This document shows, piece by piece, positions 34,908 to 42,766 of a DNA stretch of 64,000 bases. Origin of the DNA: Methanoculleus sp. (lineage in GTDB: Archaea > Halobacteriota > Methanomicrobia > Methanomicrobiales > Methanoculleaceae); the NCBI GenBank assembly GCA_018433835.1, contig JAHDQM010000013.1, forward strand, positions 48,873-112,872, given 5' to 3'. The translations under genes were made by a program, and so were the position numbers. Under the pieces are notes generated by a model. That model was not told where the DNA came from. It worked only from the letters and a program-made list of their open reading frames with translations, and made no database searches. Each line of letters begins with the position of its first letter. Within the stretch, counting starts at the first letter, position 1.

Positions 34908-35747
34908 ATCACGCACGCGTGGAATCCGGATGATTACCGGCAGCACTCATCCGCCCAGGCCAACTGGGCGCGGGAACTGATCGCGAAGCTCGGCCTTTCA
35001 GGTGACGAGCGGGTGCTCGATCTCGGCTGCGGCGAGGGGAAGGTGACGGCGGAGATTGCGGCCTGCCTCCCCGCCGGCTCGGTGCTCGGCCTCGACCTCT
35101 CCCGCGAGATGATTGCCTTCGCCCGGAGCCGTTATCCCTCGGAGCAGTACCGAAACCTCCGGTTCGTCGAGGGCGACATGCTCGGCCTGCCGTTTGACCG
35201 CGAGTTCGACGTGGTCTTCTCGAACGCGGCCCTGCACTGGGTTCGAGACCACGGCAGGGTCTTTTCGGGCATCGCCCGCGCTCTCCGCCCGGGAGGGAGG
35301 GTCCTCCTCCAGATGGGCGGGCGAGGGAACGCCGCACCGGTCCTCGCAATCGCGGACGAGATGCTCGCGGAGGAGCCGTGGAGGGAGTTGTTCGACGGTC
35401 CGCCCTCGCATTATGCCTTCTACGGCCCCGAGGAGGAGCGCGAGCGGCTCGCGGCGGCGGGGCTCACGCCGGTGCGGGCCGAGCTGATCGGGAAGGACAT
35501 GGCCTTTGACAAAGCGACGTTCCGAAGGAACGGAGCTCGAGCACCGGAGGTGCGAGGCCTGGATGGTCTTATGGGATGGGTCCGGACCACCTGGCACCTC
35601 TACCTCGACCGGCTTCCCGAAGAGGCCCGGCCGGCGTTCGTCGCGGAGGTGGCGAGCCGGTACGTGGGGCGATACCCTTCGCCCGACGGCCGCATTCACG
35701 TCCCGATGGTGCGCCTCGAGGTTGAGGCGGTCAAGCCGCTGGAGTGA
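34908..35747 (+). CDS. Class I SAM methyltransferase (trans-aconitate methyltransferase-like) with ATC at the start position and an in-frame repeat insertion
   Basis: 279 codons from ATC 34908. The N-terminus WNPDDYRQHSSAQANWAREL and motif I VLDLGCGEGKVTAEI, acidic VLGLDLSREMI, NAALHWVRDH and LRPGGRVLLQMGG match trans-aconitate methyltransferase-like proteins. The coding pattern continues upstream of the first ordinary start codon (GTG 35013), so the real start is likely a former ATG now read ATC. Residues encoded at 35514-35557 (ATFRRNGARAPEVRG) come from a palindromic repeat module inserted in frame before the conserved GWVRTTWHLY. The gene may be weakly translated from ATC, truncated from GTG, or decaying. 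Confidence 0.65.
   Translation: MTHAWNPDDYRQHSSAQANWARELIAKLGLSGDERVLDLGCGEGKVTAEIAACLPAGSVLGLDLSREMIAFARSRYPSEQYRNLRFVEGDMLGLPFDREFDVVFSNAALHWVRDHGRVFSGIARALRPGGRVLLQMGGRGNAAPVLAIADEMLAEEPWRELFDGPPSHYAFYGPEEERERLAAAGLTPVRAELIGKDMAFDKATFRRNGARAPEVRGLDGLMGWVRTTWHLYLDRLPEEARPAFVAEVASRYVGRYPSPDGRIHVPMVRLEVEAVKPLE
35514..35557 (+). repeat. Palindromic module, copy 4, inside a coding sequence
   Basis: GCGAC, stem GTTCC/GGAAC with loop GAA (35519-35531), linker GGAGCTCGA, stem GCACC/GGTGC with loop GGA (35541-35553), then GAG. The module keeps the methyltransferase frame open. Confidence 0.8.
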
Positions 35748-35874
35748 CGGCCGCCCGGTCCCGATCGCCCTCCGGAAACGATCGAGCCTGCACAGGGTCC
35801 CCTCTCCTGTCCGGCGATGAGAACTATTATGTCGCACCGGCCCCAGGGGGCGGTTGTTTCAACCGGGGTTTACC

Positions 35875-38800
35875 ATGCAAGGACCGGACTCAACCCGCAC
35901 CGCACCAGAGGAACGCCGTGCGCTCTGCGGGATATGCTCTGCCGGGTGCGGGGTGCTCGTTACCTACGACGACGAAGGAAGGATCGCCCCTGTCCGTCCC
36001 GACGAGGAGGCTGAGATCGGGGTTCTCTGCAGGCTCGGCGAGGTTTCGCCGGAGATCGTCTACTCCGAAGACCGGGTCCTCTACCCGCTCCGGCGGGTGG
36101 GGCCGAAGGGTACCCATGCATTTGAGCGGATCACCTGGGACGAGGCGTATGACGCCATCGTCGCGAACCTGACCCGGATCAAAGAGGAGTCCGGGCCGGA
36201 GGCGGTCGCAATCTACACCGGCTCGGGGAGTTTCGAACTCTCCTTCTGCGACATCTTCCAGCCGAAGGATGTGGCGGTCTCGTCCGCATCGAGTGTCCTC
36301 TTTCCGTTCGGCTCCCCGAACACCATGGGTGTCGGGGCGCTTTGCTACGTCTCGTTTGCCATGATCGCGCCCCACGTGACGATGGGCGAGATGTACCTCA
36401 ACATGTTCTCCGACTATGAACAGAGCGACCTCATCCTCGTCTGGGGGACGAACCCGGCTACCAACTGCCCGCCCCTGACGCTTCGTGCCCTCGCCGCGGC
36501 GCGCCGGCGGGGAGCGGAGATCGTCGTCATCGACCCCCGCCGCACCCGGACGGTGGACCTCGTGGATGCGGAGTGGGTGCCCATCCGGCCGGGGACGGAC
36601 GGAGCGCTGGCGCTCGGGCTCTGCAACGTCATCATCGCGGAAGAACTCTACGATGCCGACTTCGTCGCGAACTGGTGCCACGGTTTTGAAGAGTTCGCGA
36701 CCTACGTCCAGCACTACCGGCCGGAGGTGGTTGAGCAGATCACCGGTGTCCCGGCGGAGACGGTGGCGTCGCTTGCCCGGCGTATCGCCCGCGCCCGGGG
36801 CGCCTCGTTTGCGATGTACACGGGGCTTGAGTACAGCGACTCCGGCGTGCAGGCGATCCGGGCGGTCTTCGTCCTCTGGGGGATATCGGGGAACCTGGAT
36901 GTTCCCGGCGGCCGCTGTATCGCGATGAAGGAGAATGCCTTTCCCATCAACCGCTCTGGCTACATCCAAAATCCTGACCTGAAACGGGCGATCGGGACCG
37001 ACCGGTTCCCCGTCTACACCCATTACCGGCAGGAGGGGCACGCGATCGCCCTGCCTGATGCGGTCCTCGCGGGGAGGCCCTACCGGATCCGCGCCCTGAT
37101 CCTCCAGGCCGCCCATATCCTGATCTCCTGGCCCCAGACCCCGGTCTGGCGGGAGACCCTCGCGAACCTGGACTTCCTGGTCTGCGTCGACCGGCACCTG
37201 ACGGCCGATGCGGCCTACGCCGACATCGTCCTCCCGGCAACGACCCTCTACGAGCGGGAGTCCTACATGACCTACGGCCCGGTCTTCCGGCTCCGGGAAC
37301 GGATGATCGAACCCCTCGGCGAGGCCCGGGACGACGTCCTGATCATGGCGGAACTCGCCCGCCGCCTCGGCTACGGCCACCTCTATCCGCAGTCCGAGGA
37401 GGAAGTCCTCCGGCACGTCCTGAAAGGGTCGGGGTTCACGCTCGAGGACGTCCGTGCGGCCGGCGGGACCGTCCGGTCCCCGGTGGCGATGATGGAATAC
37501 CGGAAGTGGGAGAAGGGTCTCCTCCGGCCCGACGGCCGGCCCGGCTTTGATACGCCGACGGGAAAGTTCGAGATCCGGTCCACCATCCTCGAGGAGTACG
37601 GCTACGACCCCCTCCCGGTCTACACCGAGCCCAAAGAGAGCCCGGTCTCGCAGCCGGAGCAGGCAAAGCAGTTCCCGCTGATCTTCAACTCCGGGGCGCG
37701 GGTGACGACCGACTTCCACGCCCAGCACCACAGCGTCGCCTCACTTGTCGCGGAGCGGCCGGAACCGACGGTCACCCTCAATGCCCGCGACGCCGCGGAC
37801 CGGGGGATCCGTGACGGCGACCGGGTTTTAGTCCGGACCGTGCGGGGCGAGATCCCGCTCCGTGCTATCGTCACCGACGGCATCGTCCGGGGCGCCGTCG
37901 AGGCGAACATGGGCGGCGGGTGTTACCAGGCACCGGAGGCCTGGCGGGAGGGGAACGTGAACGAACTGACCGATCTCTCCCGGTATGACCCGATATCCGG
38001 GTTTCCGGTCTACAAAGCGCTTCTCTGCGATGTCGTGAGGGCGGAGGGCAGCGGCGGGAGGGTCGCCATCGGGACCGGCGAGGTCGCGTTCGCCACCGGT
38101 ACGGCACCGCCGCCGGAGGCACGCCGGATATACCTTGACCATAACGCCACCACGCCCCTCGACCCTGCGGTCCGGCAGGCGATGATCGCGTGCCTTGAAT
38201 CGAATCCCGGCAACCCCTCAAGCATCTACCGGGAGGGAAAGGACGCAAAGTTCGCCGTCGAGTCGGCCCGGCGGAGCCTGGGCCGCCTGCTCAACTGTAC
38301 CGCCCGCCGGATCACCTTCACCGGCTCCTGCACCGAGGCGAACAACACGGTGATCAAGGGCCTCGCCTTTGCCTGCCGGGACGGAGCGAGGCGGCAGATC
38401 ATCATCTCCCCGGTCGAGCACTCCGCGGTCATCGAGCCCTGCCGCTGGCTTGAGCAGTTCGGGTTTCGTGTCGTCTTCCTGCCGGTGGACGGGTCTGGCC
38501 GGGTCAGTCCGGCCGATCTTGCAGCGCTGATCGGCACGGAGACCCTCCTCGTCTCGGTGATGATGGCGAACAACGAGACCGGGACGGTCCAGCCCGTCCG
38601 GGAACTGGTGCGGATCGCCCACGCCCACGGCGCACTCTTCCACACCGACGCGACCCAGGCGATCGGCAAGATGCCGGTCGACGCAGGCGACCTCGACGTG
38701 GACTTCCTGACCCTCTCCGGGCACAAGATCTACGGCCCGAAGGGCGTCGGGGCGCTCTACATGAAGAAAGGGATCAGTATAACTCCGCTCATCCACGGCG

Positions 38801-39282
38801 GCGAACAGGAGGGCCGGTTCCGGGCCGGGACAGAAAATACCGTCGGGATTGTGGGGCTCGGGCGGGCAGCGGAGGTCGCGGAGCAGCACCTCGCCCGCAT
38901 GGACGCCGTCCGACGGCTGCGGGACCGGCTGGAAGCAGGGATCCAGGACCTGGTTCCCGGGACGCGGCTGAACGGCCACCCGACAGAACGGCTCGCGAAC
39001 ACGGTCAACATGGTCCTTCCCGGCTACCGCGGCGAATCGGTGGTCCTCGCCCTCGACCGGAGGGGTATCTGCATCTCCTCGGGCTCTGCCTGCCATTCGG
39101 GCTCCCCGGCGCCGTCCCATGTCCTCCTCGCGATGGGCCTCTCCGAAGAGGATGCACACTGCTCGGTCCGGATGACGCTCGGCGCTCACACCACTGGGGA
39201 GGAGATCGACCGGACGCTCGAAGCCCTCCGCGACGTCCTGTATGGGCCGGGGGAGACCGTCCGGTTCGTGGCCTGCCGGTGA
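35875..39282 (+). CDS. Molybdopterin oxidoreductase fused to cysteine desulfurase
   Basis: A 1135-residue fusion. Residues 15-735 form a DMSO-reductase-family Mo/W-bisMGD enzyme: 4Fe-4S cysteines C18, C21, C25 and C52, a probable metal-ligand cysteine C157 in GALCYVS, cofactor segments VWGTNPATNCPP and VIDPRRTRT, and the C-terminal dinucleotide domain (TVTLNARDAADRGI). From residue 752 a full NifS/IscS follows: IYLDHNATTPLDP, MMANNETGTVQPV, HTDATQAIGK, PLP lysine K951 in SGHKIYGPKG and catalytic C1073 in SSGSACHSGS. No twin-arginine signal and no FeS or membrane partner gene is adjacent, so it is probably cytoplasmic. IscS is known to supply sulfur through FdhD for the Mo ligand of formate dehydrogenase, so self-maturation is one idea; sulfur transfer to a substrate is another. 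The reaction is unknown. Confidence 0.85.
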   Translation: MQGPDSTRTAPEERRALCGICSAGCGVLVTYDDEGRIAPVRPDEEAEIGVLCRLGEVSPEIVYSEDRVLYPLRRVGPKGTHAFERITWDEAYDAIVANLTRIKEESGPEAVAIYTGSGSFELSFCDIFQPKDVAVSSASSVLFPFGSPNTMGVGALCYVSFAMIAPHVTMGEMYLNMFSDYEQSDLILVWGTNPATNCPPLTLRALAAARRRGAEIVVIDPRRTRTVDLVDAEWVPIRPGTDGALALGLCNVIIAEELYDADFVANWCHGFEEFATYVQHYRPEVVEQITGVPAETVASLARRIARARGASFAMYTGLEYSDSGVQAIRAVFVLWGISGNLDVPGGRCIAMKENAFPINRSGYIQNPDLKRAIGTDRFPVYTHYRQEGHAIALPDAVLAGRPYRIRALILQAAHILISWPQTPVWRETLANLDFLVCVDRHLTADAAYADIVLPATTLYERESYMTYGPVFRLRERMIEPLGEARDDVLIMAELARRLGYGHLYPQSEEEVLRHVLKGSGFTLEDVRAAGGTVRSPVAMMEYRKWEKGLLRPDGRPGFDTPTGKFEIRSTILEEYGYDPLPVYTEPKESPVSQPEQAKQFPLIFNSGARVTTDFHAQHHSVASLVAERPEPTVTLNARDAADRGIRDGDRVLVRTVRGEIPLRAIVTDGIVRGAVEANMGGGCYQAPEAWREGNVNELTDLSRYDPISGFPVYKALLCDVVRAEGSGGRVAIGTGEVAFATGTAPPPEARRIYLDHNATTPLDPAVRQAMIACLESNPGNPSSIYREGKDAKFAVESARRSLGRLLNCTARRITFTGSCTEANNTVIKGLAFACRDGARRQIIISPVEHSAVIEPCRWLEQFGFRVVFLPVDGSGRVSPADLAALIGTETLLVSVMMANNETGTVQPVRELVRIAHAHGALFHTDATQAIGKMPVDAGDLDVDFLTLSGHKIYGPKGVGALYMKKGISITPLIHGGEQEGRFRAGTENTVGIVGLGRAAEVAEQHLARMDAVRRLRDRLEAGIQDLVPGTRLNGHPTERLANTVNMVLPGYRGESVVLALDRRGICISSGSACHSGSPAPSHVLLAMGLSEEDAHCSVRMTLGAHTTGEEIDRTLEALRDVLYGPGETVRFVACR

Positions 39283-39329
39283 CCGGGAGCCTCCCGGATC
39301 ATCAAGGACGCCCGTTCGCGGGGGCGGGT

Positions 39330-39340
39330 GGTATATATGC
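39330..39340 (+). promoter_or_regulatory. TATA box for the egtD-like gene
   Basis: GGTATATATGC lies about 25 to 30 bases before the ATG at 39365, so the mRNA is probably leaderless and the gene has its own promoter. Confidence 0.6.
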
Positions 39341-39364
39341 CATTGTCGGCATTGATGTCAGGCT

Positions 39365-41053
39365 ATGGCAGGCCACGTGATGACCTCCCCGGTGCGGAGC
39401 GAGTTTCGCAACTACCTCGCCCCTGGCTACCGGGACAACCTCGCCTCGGATATCCTGGCCGGGATGGCCGCGGAGCAGAAGTGTATCCCGAGCAGGTACT
39501 TCTACGACAGCAGGGGTTCGCAGTTGTTCGAGGAGATCTGCCGGCTTCCCGAGTATTACCAGACCCGGCTGGAACTCTCCATTCTCGCGGAGGCATGCGG
39601 AATACTCATGGAATCTTTCGGGGAGGGCGACCTCGTGGAGCTGGGGCCGGGAACGGACCAGAAGATCTCGCAACTCATCGATGCGGCGCCGGGACCGGGC
39701 GGCGAAGGCATACGGTATATACCCGTGGACGTGAGCGAGTCCGCCCTGGCCACCGCAGCGGAGGGGCTGCTCCGGAGGTACCCGCGGCTGCATCTCCTTG
39801 GGATCGTGGGGGACTTCACCCGCGATATCGGGCGCATTCCCCGCGGGAGAAAGAGGCTCGTCACGTTCTTCGGGAGCACCATCGGGAACTTCGCCGATCC
39901 TGCGGCGCATCGAATACTCGGGAGCGTGGCTGCCGTGATGGAAGACGGCGACCGCTTCCTCGTCGGGCTGGATATGGTGAAACCGGTCTCGGTGCTTGAA
40001 GCCGCATACAACGATGCGGCCGGGGTGACCGCCGCGTTCAACAAAAACATCCTTGCCGTGGTCAACCGGGAGCTCGGGGCGGACTTCGATCCCGGTCGGT
40101 TCGAGCACCGTGCATTCTTCAATGGGGACCTGGAGCAGATCGAGATGCACCTTGTGGCATCGGAAGCGATGACGGTCAGGATACCTGCCCTGGGCATTTG
40201 CGTGGCGTTCGAGCGGGGCGAGACGATCCTCACCGAGATATCCCGGAAGTTCACCCGGAAGAGCGCCGGGCGGCTCTTTGGGGCCGCCGGGCTTGCCGTG
40301 GAGCGCTGGTTCTCCGACGCGAAGGGCTGGTTCGCACTCGCCGAGGTCTCGCGGGCAGGCTCGCCGCTACCTACGCTCTGTTCCCGGGTGGGCGAACGAG
40401 CGGTTGGCGGCGGCAGCCCGGTAGGGCACTCCGTAAAACCGGCGGTAGAACCCGTCCGCCTCCTCCTCGATCCGGAAGTTGAAGCGATCGGGGTGGAGAG
40501 CGTTGGCGATCGTCATCAGGCCGAGGATCCATCGGGGGCTCCCGAAGTCCCAGGACGGATGCATCGAGTAGACCAGCCCGTCCCGGACCGCCGGCACGTC
40601 GAGACCGTGCTCCGCGCAGTAGCGGAGGGTGTCCTCCACCGTGGAGGTGAGGAACCCCGATGTGAAGAGGTACTCGGGCGCGAGCGCAAGGAACTCCTCG
40701 CGGGGTATGCTGACGCCCGGTTTCCCCTCCCGCCCTATGGCCTGGTTGACGTAGGTGCCGCCGGCGGCCTCCACGAGTTTCCCCTCGAACCGGCCGGGGT
40801 TGAGGGCGAAGAGCGGATGGCCCATTGCGTAGTAAACCCGGGGCCGCGGCGCGTCCGCCACCCGTTCCCGGACGAAATCCAGCCGCTCCCGGATGTAGGC
40901 ACAGAGGTCCCGTCCCGCCTCCTCGCGGGCGGTCCGGTGTGCGAAGTCCATGACGAGATCCAGGTAGGCGTCGATGTTGTTCATCCGGTCGTGCAGTTCC
41001 TTTCCGAGCATCCCGGTTCGGAGCACCTCGCCCCAGATGCCGGCGAGAACTGA
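39365..41053 (+). CDS. egtD: EgtD-family histidine N-alpha-methyltransferase with antisense read-through tail
   Basis: Residues 1 to about 328 are a clear EgtD: KCIPSRYFYDSRGSQLFEEI, RLPEYYQTR, ELGPGTDQK, FFGSTIGNFADP, AAYNDAAGVTAAFNKNIL, IEMHLVA and LTEISRKF. By alignment to mycobacterial EgtD, the histidine-binding Tyr, Asn, Tyr, Glu (E291) and Ser (S293) are kept, so trimethylation of histidine to hercynine is well supported. The family ends near WFALAEVSR, but here no stop follows and the frame runs about 230 codons more, antisense to the radical SAM gene. The tail is probably not a real domain; a one-base shift would give a stop at 40422-40424. ATG 39380 is an alternative start. Confidence 0.8.
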   Translation: MAGHVMTSPVRSEFRNYLAPGYRDNLASDILAGMAAEQKCIPSRYFYDSRGSQLFEEICRLPEYYQTRLELSILAEACGILMESFGEGDLVELGPGTDQKISQLIDAAPGPGGEGIRYIPVDVSESALATAAEGLLRRYPRLHLLGIVGDFTRDIGRIPRGRKRLVTFFGSTIGNFADPAAHRILGSVAAVMEDGDRFLVGLDMVKPVSVLEAAYNDAAGVTAAFNKNILAVVNRELGADFDPGRFEHRAFFNGDLEQIEMHLVASEAMTVRIPALGICVAFERGETILTEISRKFTRKSAGRLFGAAGLAVERWFSDAKGWFALAEVSRAGSPLPTLCSRVGERAVGGGSPVGHSVKPAVEPVRLLLDPEVEAIGVESVGDRHQAEDPSGAPEVPGRMHRVDQPVPDRRHVETVLRAVAEGVLHRGGEEPRCEEVLGRERKELLAGYADARFPLPPYGLVDVGAAGGLHEFPLEPAGVEGEERMAHCVVNPGPRRVRHPFPDEIQPLPDVGTEVPSRLLAGGPVCEVHDEIQVGVDVVHPVVQFLSEHPGSEHLAPDAGEN

Positions 41054-42118
41054 TTGGTCCTGCACGCCGAGGCAGTTCAGGATTGCCCAGACCATCTCCA
41101 GCCCCCGGGTGACCCGGTATCCGCCCATCATCCCGGGTTCGTAAAAGACTTCGGGAGTGATAGACCCCCGGACAGGGAGGGCATGGCCGCACGAACAGGT
41201 CGTCTGCACCTTTCCCGTGAGATGGGAGCCCATCGGGCCGAAGAACTCCCGCTCGATGCAGGGTTTCCCGCACTCCGGGCAGAACGTCGTCAGGTGCGCC
41301 GTTCCCGGCGAGTTGAAGAGGTAAACCCAGGGGAGGATGCCGCGAAGGCGGTCGCAGAGTTCCTCACTCGCGTAGATCGTCGGCTCCTGCCCCAGACCCG
41401 CGTCGCCGAAGGGGACGAACCGCATCACCTGCAGGGGGATATCGGGGGAGATTGCCGCGAGCATCCGCGCCGCATCGAGCACCTCGTCTTCCCCACCCCG
41501 CCGGTAGACGATCGAGGTCTCGACGTGCACCCCGCCCTCGCGGAGCAGCCGGATCGTACGGAAGACCGGTGCGGCGTCCCTCGCCCCGCAGGCACGGTAA
41601 CTTGCGTCGGTTGCCCCCTTGAGCCCGATGTTCGCGAAGTCTATCCGCTCGCGGAGGTGCAGGGCAGAGGACTCTGTCATGTAGCCGTTCGTGGAGCAGC
41701 CGACGGAGAGGCCCTTCTTCCTTGCTTCCTCTGCGAGGCGGCAGAAGGTTGGGAAGGAGGCGATAGGGTCGTTCAGCGCGAAGGCGATCCCGCTGCAGAC
41801 GTGGCTTGCGGCGAGGTCCAGCAGGTCGCTGGTCGTGAGAGCCGTCCCGGAGGCTGCAAGCGATTCGGCGTGCCCGACGAGTATCTCCGAGACGCACCCG
41901 CCGCACGCGAGGTTGCACCCGACCGTGCAGACCTGGAGGAACTTAGAACCGGGGGAAAAGTGCAGCATCGGCAGTGTCTCGATGGCGACGGGAAACGCAG
42001 CGAGGAAGGCGTCCGGGAACCGTTCGACGATCCGGGTGCCGTCGTTTTCGTACATCCGGCACCTGCCGGTTCCCCCCTGCGGGATTTCGCACCCGACTTC
42101 ACAGATTGTGCACCGCAT
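40367..42118 (-). CDS. Radical SAM protein fused to a periplasmic-binding-protein-like domain
   Basis: A 583-residue protein without signal peptide. The N-terminal CTICEVGCEIPQGGTGRC cluster recalls activase-like radical SAM proteins. The radical SAM site is CNLACGGC (C-x3-C-x2-C), followed by ALNDPIASF, STNGYM and NIGLKGAT. A zinc-ribbon-like part (FCPECGKPC, then CSCG) lies near residues 290-325. The C-terminal part (RPRVYYAMGHPLFALNPGRF, LVEAAGGTYVNQAI, FGSPRWILGLMTIANALHPD) matches the second half of class III substrate-binding proteins of B12/siderophore importers. It is last in a five-gene operon with such an importer. A cytoplasmic receiver that binds and modifies the imported compound is a reasonable inference; the substrate is unknown. 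Confidence 0.8.
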   Translation of the reverse strand: MRCTICEVGCEIPQGGTGRCRMYENDGTRIVERFPDAFLAAFPVAIETLPMLHFSPGSKFLQVCTVGCNLACGGCVSEILVGHAESLAASGTALTTSDLLDLAASHVCSGIAFALNDPIASFPTFCRLAEEARKKGLSVGCSTNGYMTESSALHLRERIDFANIGLKGATDASYRACGARDAAPVFRTIRLLREGGVHVETSIVYRRGGEDEVLDAARMLAAISPDIPLQVMRFVPFGDAGLGQEPTIYASEELCDRLRGILPWVYLFNSPGTAHLTTFCPECGKPCIEREFFGPMGSHLTGKVQTTCSCGHALPVRGSITPEVFYEPGMMGGYRVTRGLEMVWAILNCLGVQDQSVLAGIWGEVLRTGMLGKELHDRMNNIDAYLDLVMDFAHRTAREEAGRDLCAYIRERLDFVRERVADAPRPRVYYAMGHPLFALNPGRFEGKLVEAAGGTYVNQAIGREGKPGVSIPREEFLALAPEYLFTSGFLTSTVEDTLRYCAEHGLDVPAVRDGLVYSMHPSWDFGSPRWILGLMTIANALHPDRFNFRIEEEADGFYRRFYGVPYRAAAANRSFAHPGTERR

Positions 42119-42124
42119 CCGTTA

Positions 42125-42766
42125 TCACTTCCGCATGACGATCCAGAACCCGGCCTCGTCCTGAAGAATCTCGCAGACAGGTATCCCTGCCCTCTCCAGG
42201 TCGCGGCGGACCGCATCCGTGTTTTTTCTGGCAAGGCGCCCTGCTGCCTTCGCCTCCCACTCGGGATCGATCTCGCGCATCTTCTCTGCAATTTCTGCCT
42301 TCAGAGCAGCAGTGCCGAAACCGCCGCCGACGAACGTCCTCCCACCCGGCCTGAGCACCCGGTAGAACTCTCGGAACGCTCGTTCCCTGTCGTCCCAGAA
42401 GAAAAGCGAACCGCGGCTCACGATCAGGTCGACGGAATCGTCGCCGTAGGGCAGATCGTGGACGTCGCCACAGACCGTCCGTACGCGGTCGGTGAACCCG
42501 GCTTCCCGGATATTTTGCTCTGCGATCGAGAGCATGTCGATCGAGGAGTCGAGAGCGTCGATAGTAAGATCGCTCGCGGCGCAGAGTGCCATTGCAAGAT
42601 GCCCGGGCCCACACCCGATATCGATACATCTGCCTTCTGCAACGCCGCAGGCATCAAGGATCTGCCGGGCGATGACCGGGTATATCGATGCAAACGGCCC
42701 TTTCGCGATGGCATCCATCTTCCCGGCACCCTTGCCGGTAAACAGGTCATGTGATTGTTCAGTCAT
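42125..42766 (-). CDS. Class I SAM-dependent methyltransferase (UbiE-like)
   Basis: A 213-residue methyltransferase: motif I CIDIGCGPGHLAMAL, acidic IDALDSSIDML, GDVHDLPYGDDSVDLIVSRG and FYRVLRPGGRTFVGGG. The substrate is unknown. Its start overlaps the stop of the ABC ATPase gene (ATGA) and it ends six bases before the radical SAM gene, so it probably acts on the same imported compound. Confidence 0.82.
   Translation of the reverse strand: MTEQSHDLFTGKGAGKMDAIAKGPFASIYPVIARQILDACGVAEGRCIDIGCGPGHLAMALCAASDLTIDALDSSIDMLSIAEQNIREAGFTDRVRTVCGDVHDLPYGDDSVDLIVSRGSLFFWDDRERAFREFYRVLRPGGRTFVGGGFGTAALKAEIAEKMREIDPEWEAKAAGRLARKNTDAVRRDLERAGIPVCEILQDEAGFWIVMRK

Noticed and set aside
35890..37731. Leftward 613-codon open frame
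   Set aside because: Antisense shadow of the molybdopterin oxidoreductase half; the opposite strand has all conserved motifs.
39365..41053. EgtD fused to a new C-terminal domain
   Set aside because: The tail coincides with the antisense of a conserved gene and shows no domain pattern, so a fusion is less likely than a lost stop.
41054..42754. Rightward 566-codon open frame following directly on the egtD frame
   Set aside because: Antisense to the radical SAM and methyltransferase genes; no domain pattern. It shows how easily such long frames arise here, and supports treating the egtD tail as spurious.
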